Positions 14,932 through 15,597 of a stretch of 15,597 nt of DNA are shown piece by piece. The notes below the pieces were generated by a model. The model had not been told where the DNA came from, did no database searches, and saw nothing but the letters and a program-made list of their open reading frames with translations. The DNA lies in NCBI GenBank assembly GCA_023437755.1, contig JAEZFJ010000107.1, positions 1 to 15,597 of the forward strand, written 5' to 3'. The stretch is from Pseudomonadota bacterium (lineage in GTDB: Bacteria > Pseudomonadota > Alphaproteobacteria > Rhizobiales > Devosiaceae). Numbering within the stretch: the stretch's first letter is position 1; every line of letters starts with the position of its first letter. Position numbers and translations under genes: made by a program.

Positions 14932-15597
14932 CTAAGCACCTGTTTTGGAACGAAGCGACTGGCCCGCGCCCATGCGTTCGGCCACCTGAATGGCAGCGAG
15001 CAGGCTGAGGCCGGTGTGGTAGCCCGGATCGAGGTCGGGAGTGGCCGGTACGAAATCCACCGGCCCCTCTTCGGTTCTAGTCTGGTAGGCCAGCGCCGGC
15101 TCCCCGCGCCAGAAGTCCCTGAAGAAGGCATCGTGCGCCTTGCGCCAGACCTCGAGCACATCGGGATTCCCCGTGCGCTCGTAACACAGCGCTGCCGCAC
15201 GAATAGTCTCCGGCAGCGACCACCACGGACAGTAGGGGCTTTGTGGGGCACCGGATGCGACCGACACCGCCAGCCGCAGGCCGGGTCCATGAAAGCCCGC
15301 ATTGAACGAGGCAAGCAGCACGGTTTCGAGCCGCTGTACCAGCGCGGCATCCGCGTCGGCTGGGAGGTAGTCGAAGGCAAAGCCCACCAACTCAATGCCG
15401 TGGCCGATGTTGGAGACGTCGCCGCCCGGCACATTCCGAAGCAGCCCCGAGGCGGGGTCGAAGTACCGGGCGAGAACATGGCGCACGAAGCGGTCGGCAA
15501 AGGGGACGGCATCGGGCCGGCCGATCCGGTGAAGCATCCCGGCGGCGCCCAGCAGGATCATGCGGGGGCCGAAGTCGTCCTCCTGGGAGGCCAGAGC
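14932..15597 (-). CDS. AGE-family (N-acylglucosamine 2-epimerase-like) protein, C-terminal part (partial)
   Basis: The frame is open to the right edge, giving the last 221 residues. The sequence shows the alternating helices and conserved spots of the AGE (alpha/alpha)6-barrel family: SNIGHGIELVGFAFDY with the G-H-x-I-E motif, CPWWSLPETIRAALCYERTG and, near the end, DPGYHTGLSLLAA with a histidine where the family has a catalytic one. Members isomerise N-acetylglucosamine/N-acetylmannosamine, cellobiose or mannose/fructose. Placed directly before a sugar ABC ATPase, it probably processes the imported sugar. The N-terminal half and the true start lie outside the window, so the specific reaction is not assigned. 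Confidence 0.68.
   Translation of the reverse strand, partial: ALASQEDDFGPRMILLGAAGMLHRIGRPDAVPFADRFVRHVLARYFDPASGLLRNVPGGDVSNIGHGIELVGFAFDYLPADADAALVQRLETVLLASFNAGFHGPGLRLAVSVASGAPQSPYCPWWSLPETIRAAALCYERTGNPDVLEVWRKAHDAFFRDFWRGEPALAYQTRTEEGPVDFVPATPDLDPGYHTGLSLLAAIQVAERMGAGQSLRSKTGA

Overview
This window looks like a chromosomal segment of a high-GC alphaproteobacterium. The order Hyphomicrobiales (Devosia-like or rhizobial) is the best guess, from the BigR-type sulfur regulator, the Fbp-type and UgpC-type ABC transporters and the codon use. Taxonomy is inferred from gene content only. No rRNA, tRNA, CRISPR array or insertion sequence was seen.

Left edge (1-1512): the N-terminal part of a membrane-anchored, Cache-type sensor protein on the minus strand runs off the window. 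Upstream of it lies a small hypothetical protein of 57 residues, then a plus-strand remnant of a histidine-kinase ATPase domain.

Sulfur block (1513-7395): a minus-strand ArsR-family repressor of the BigR/SqrR type keeps both sulfide-sensing cysteines. It is divergent from a plus-strand cluster encoding two YeeE/YedE-type half-transporters, a persulfide-dioxygenase-like metallo-beta-lactamase protein, a DUF442 sulfurtransferase-like protein, a SulP anion transporter with STAS domain, a DUF302 protein and, after a stem-loop, a second metallo-beta-lactamase paralogue. A consensus -35 box, a 12-bp palindrome in the promoter spacer and a -10-like box lie between repressor and operon. The likely job is sensing sulfide or persulfide, moving sulfur species across the inner membrane, oxidising persulfides to sulfite and passing on or exporting the products.

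Gap (7396-8046): about 650 bases with no gene I can defend; it holds short broken-looking frames.

Transport and amino-sugar block (8047-13805): a minus-strand four-gene operon reads periplasmic binding protein, PP2C-like phosphatase, ABC ATPase and fused two-domain permease (Fbp/phosphonate/AfuABC type). The last three are joined by 1-4 base overlaps, and a perfect 11-bp stem-loop follows the binding-protein gene. Divergent from it is a NagB-family glucosamine-6-phosphate deaminase. The shared intergenic region holds two LacI-family-like operators, which suggests co-regulation and raises the idea that the transporter carries a phosphorylated (amino) sugar rather than iron.

Right edge (13855-15597): a minus-strand UgpC/MsmK-type sugar ABC ATPase converges on nagB across a hairpin. 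It directly follows the 3' part of an AGE-family (N-acylglucosamine 2-epimerase-like) gene that runs off the window. This is probably the tail of a sugar uptake operon.
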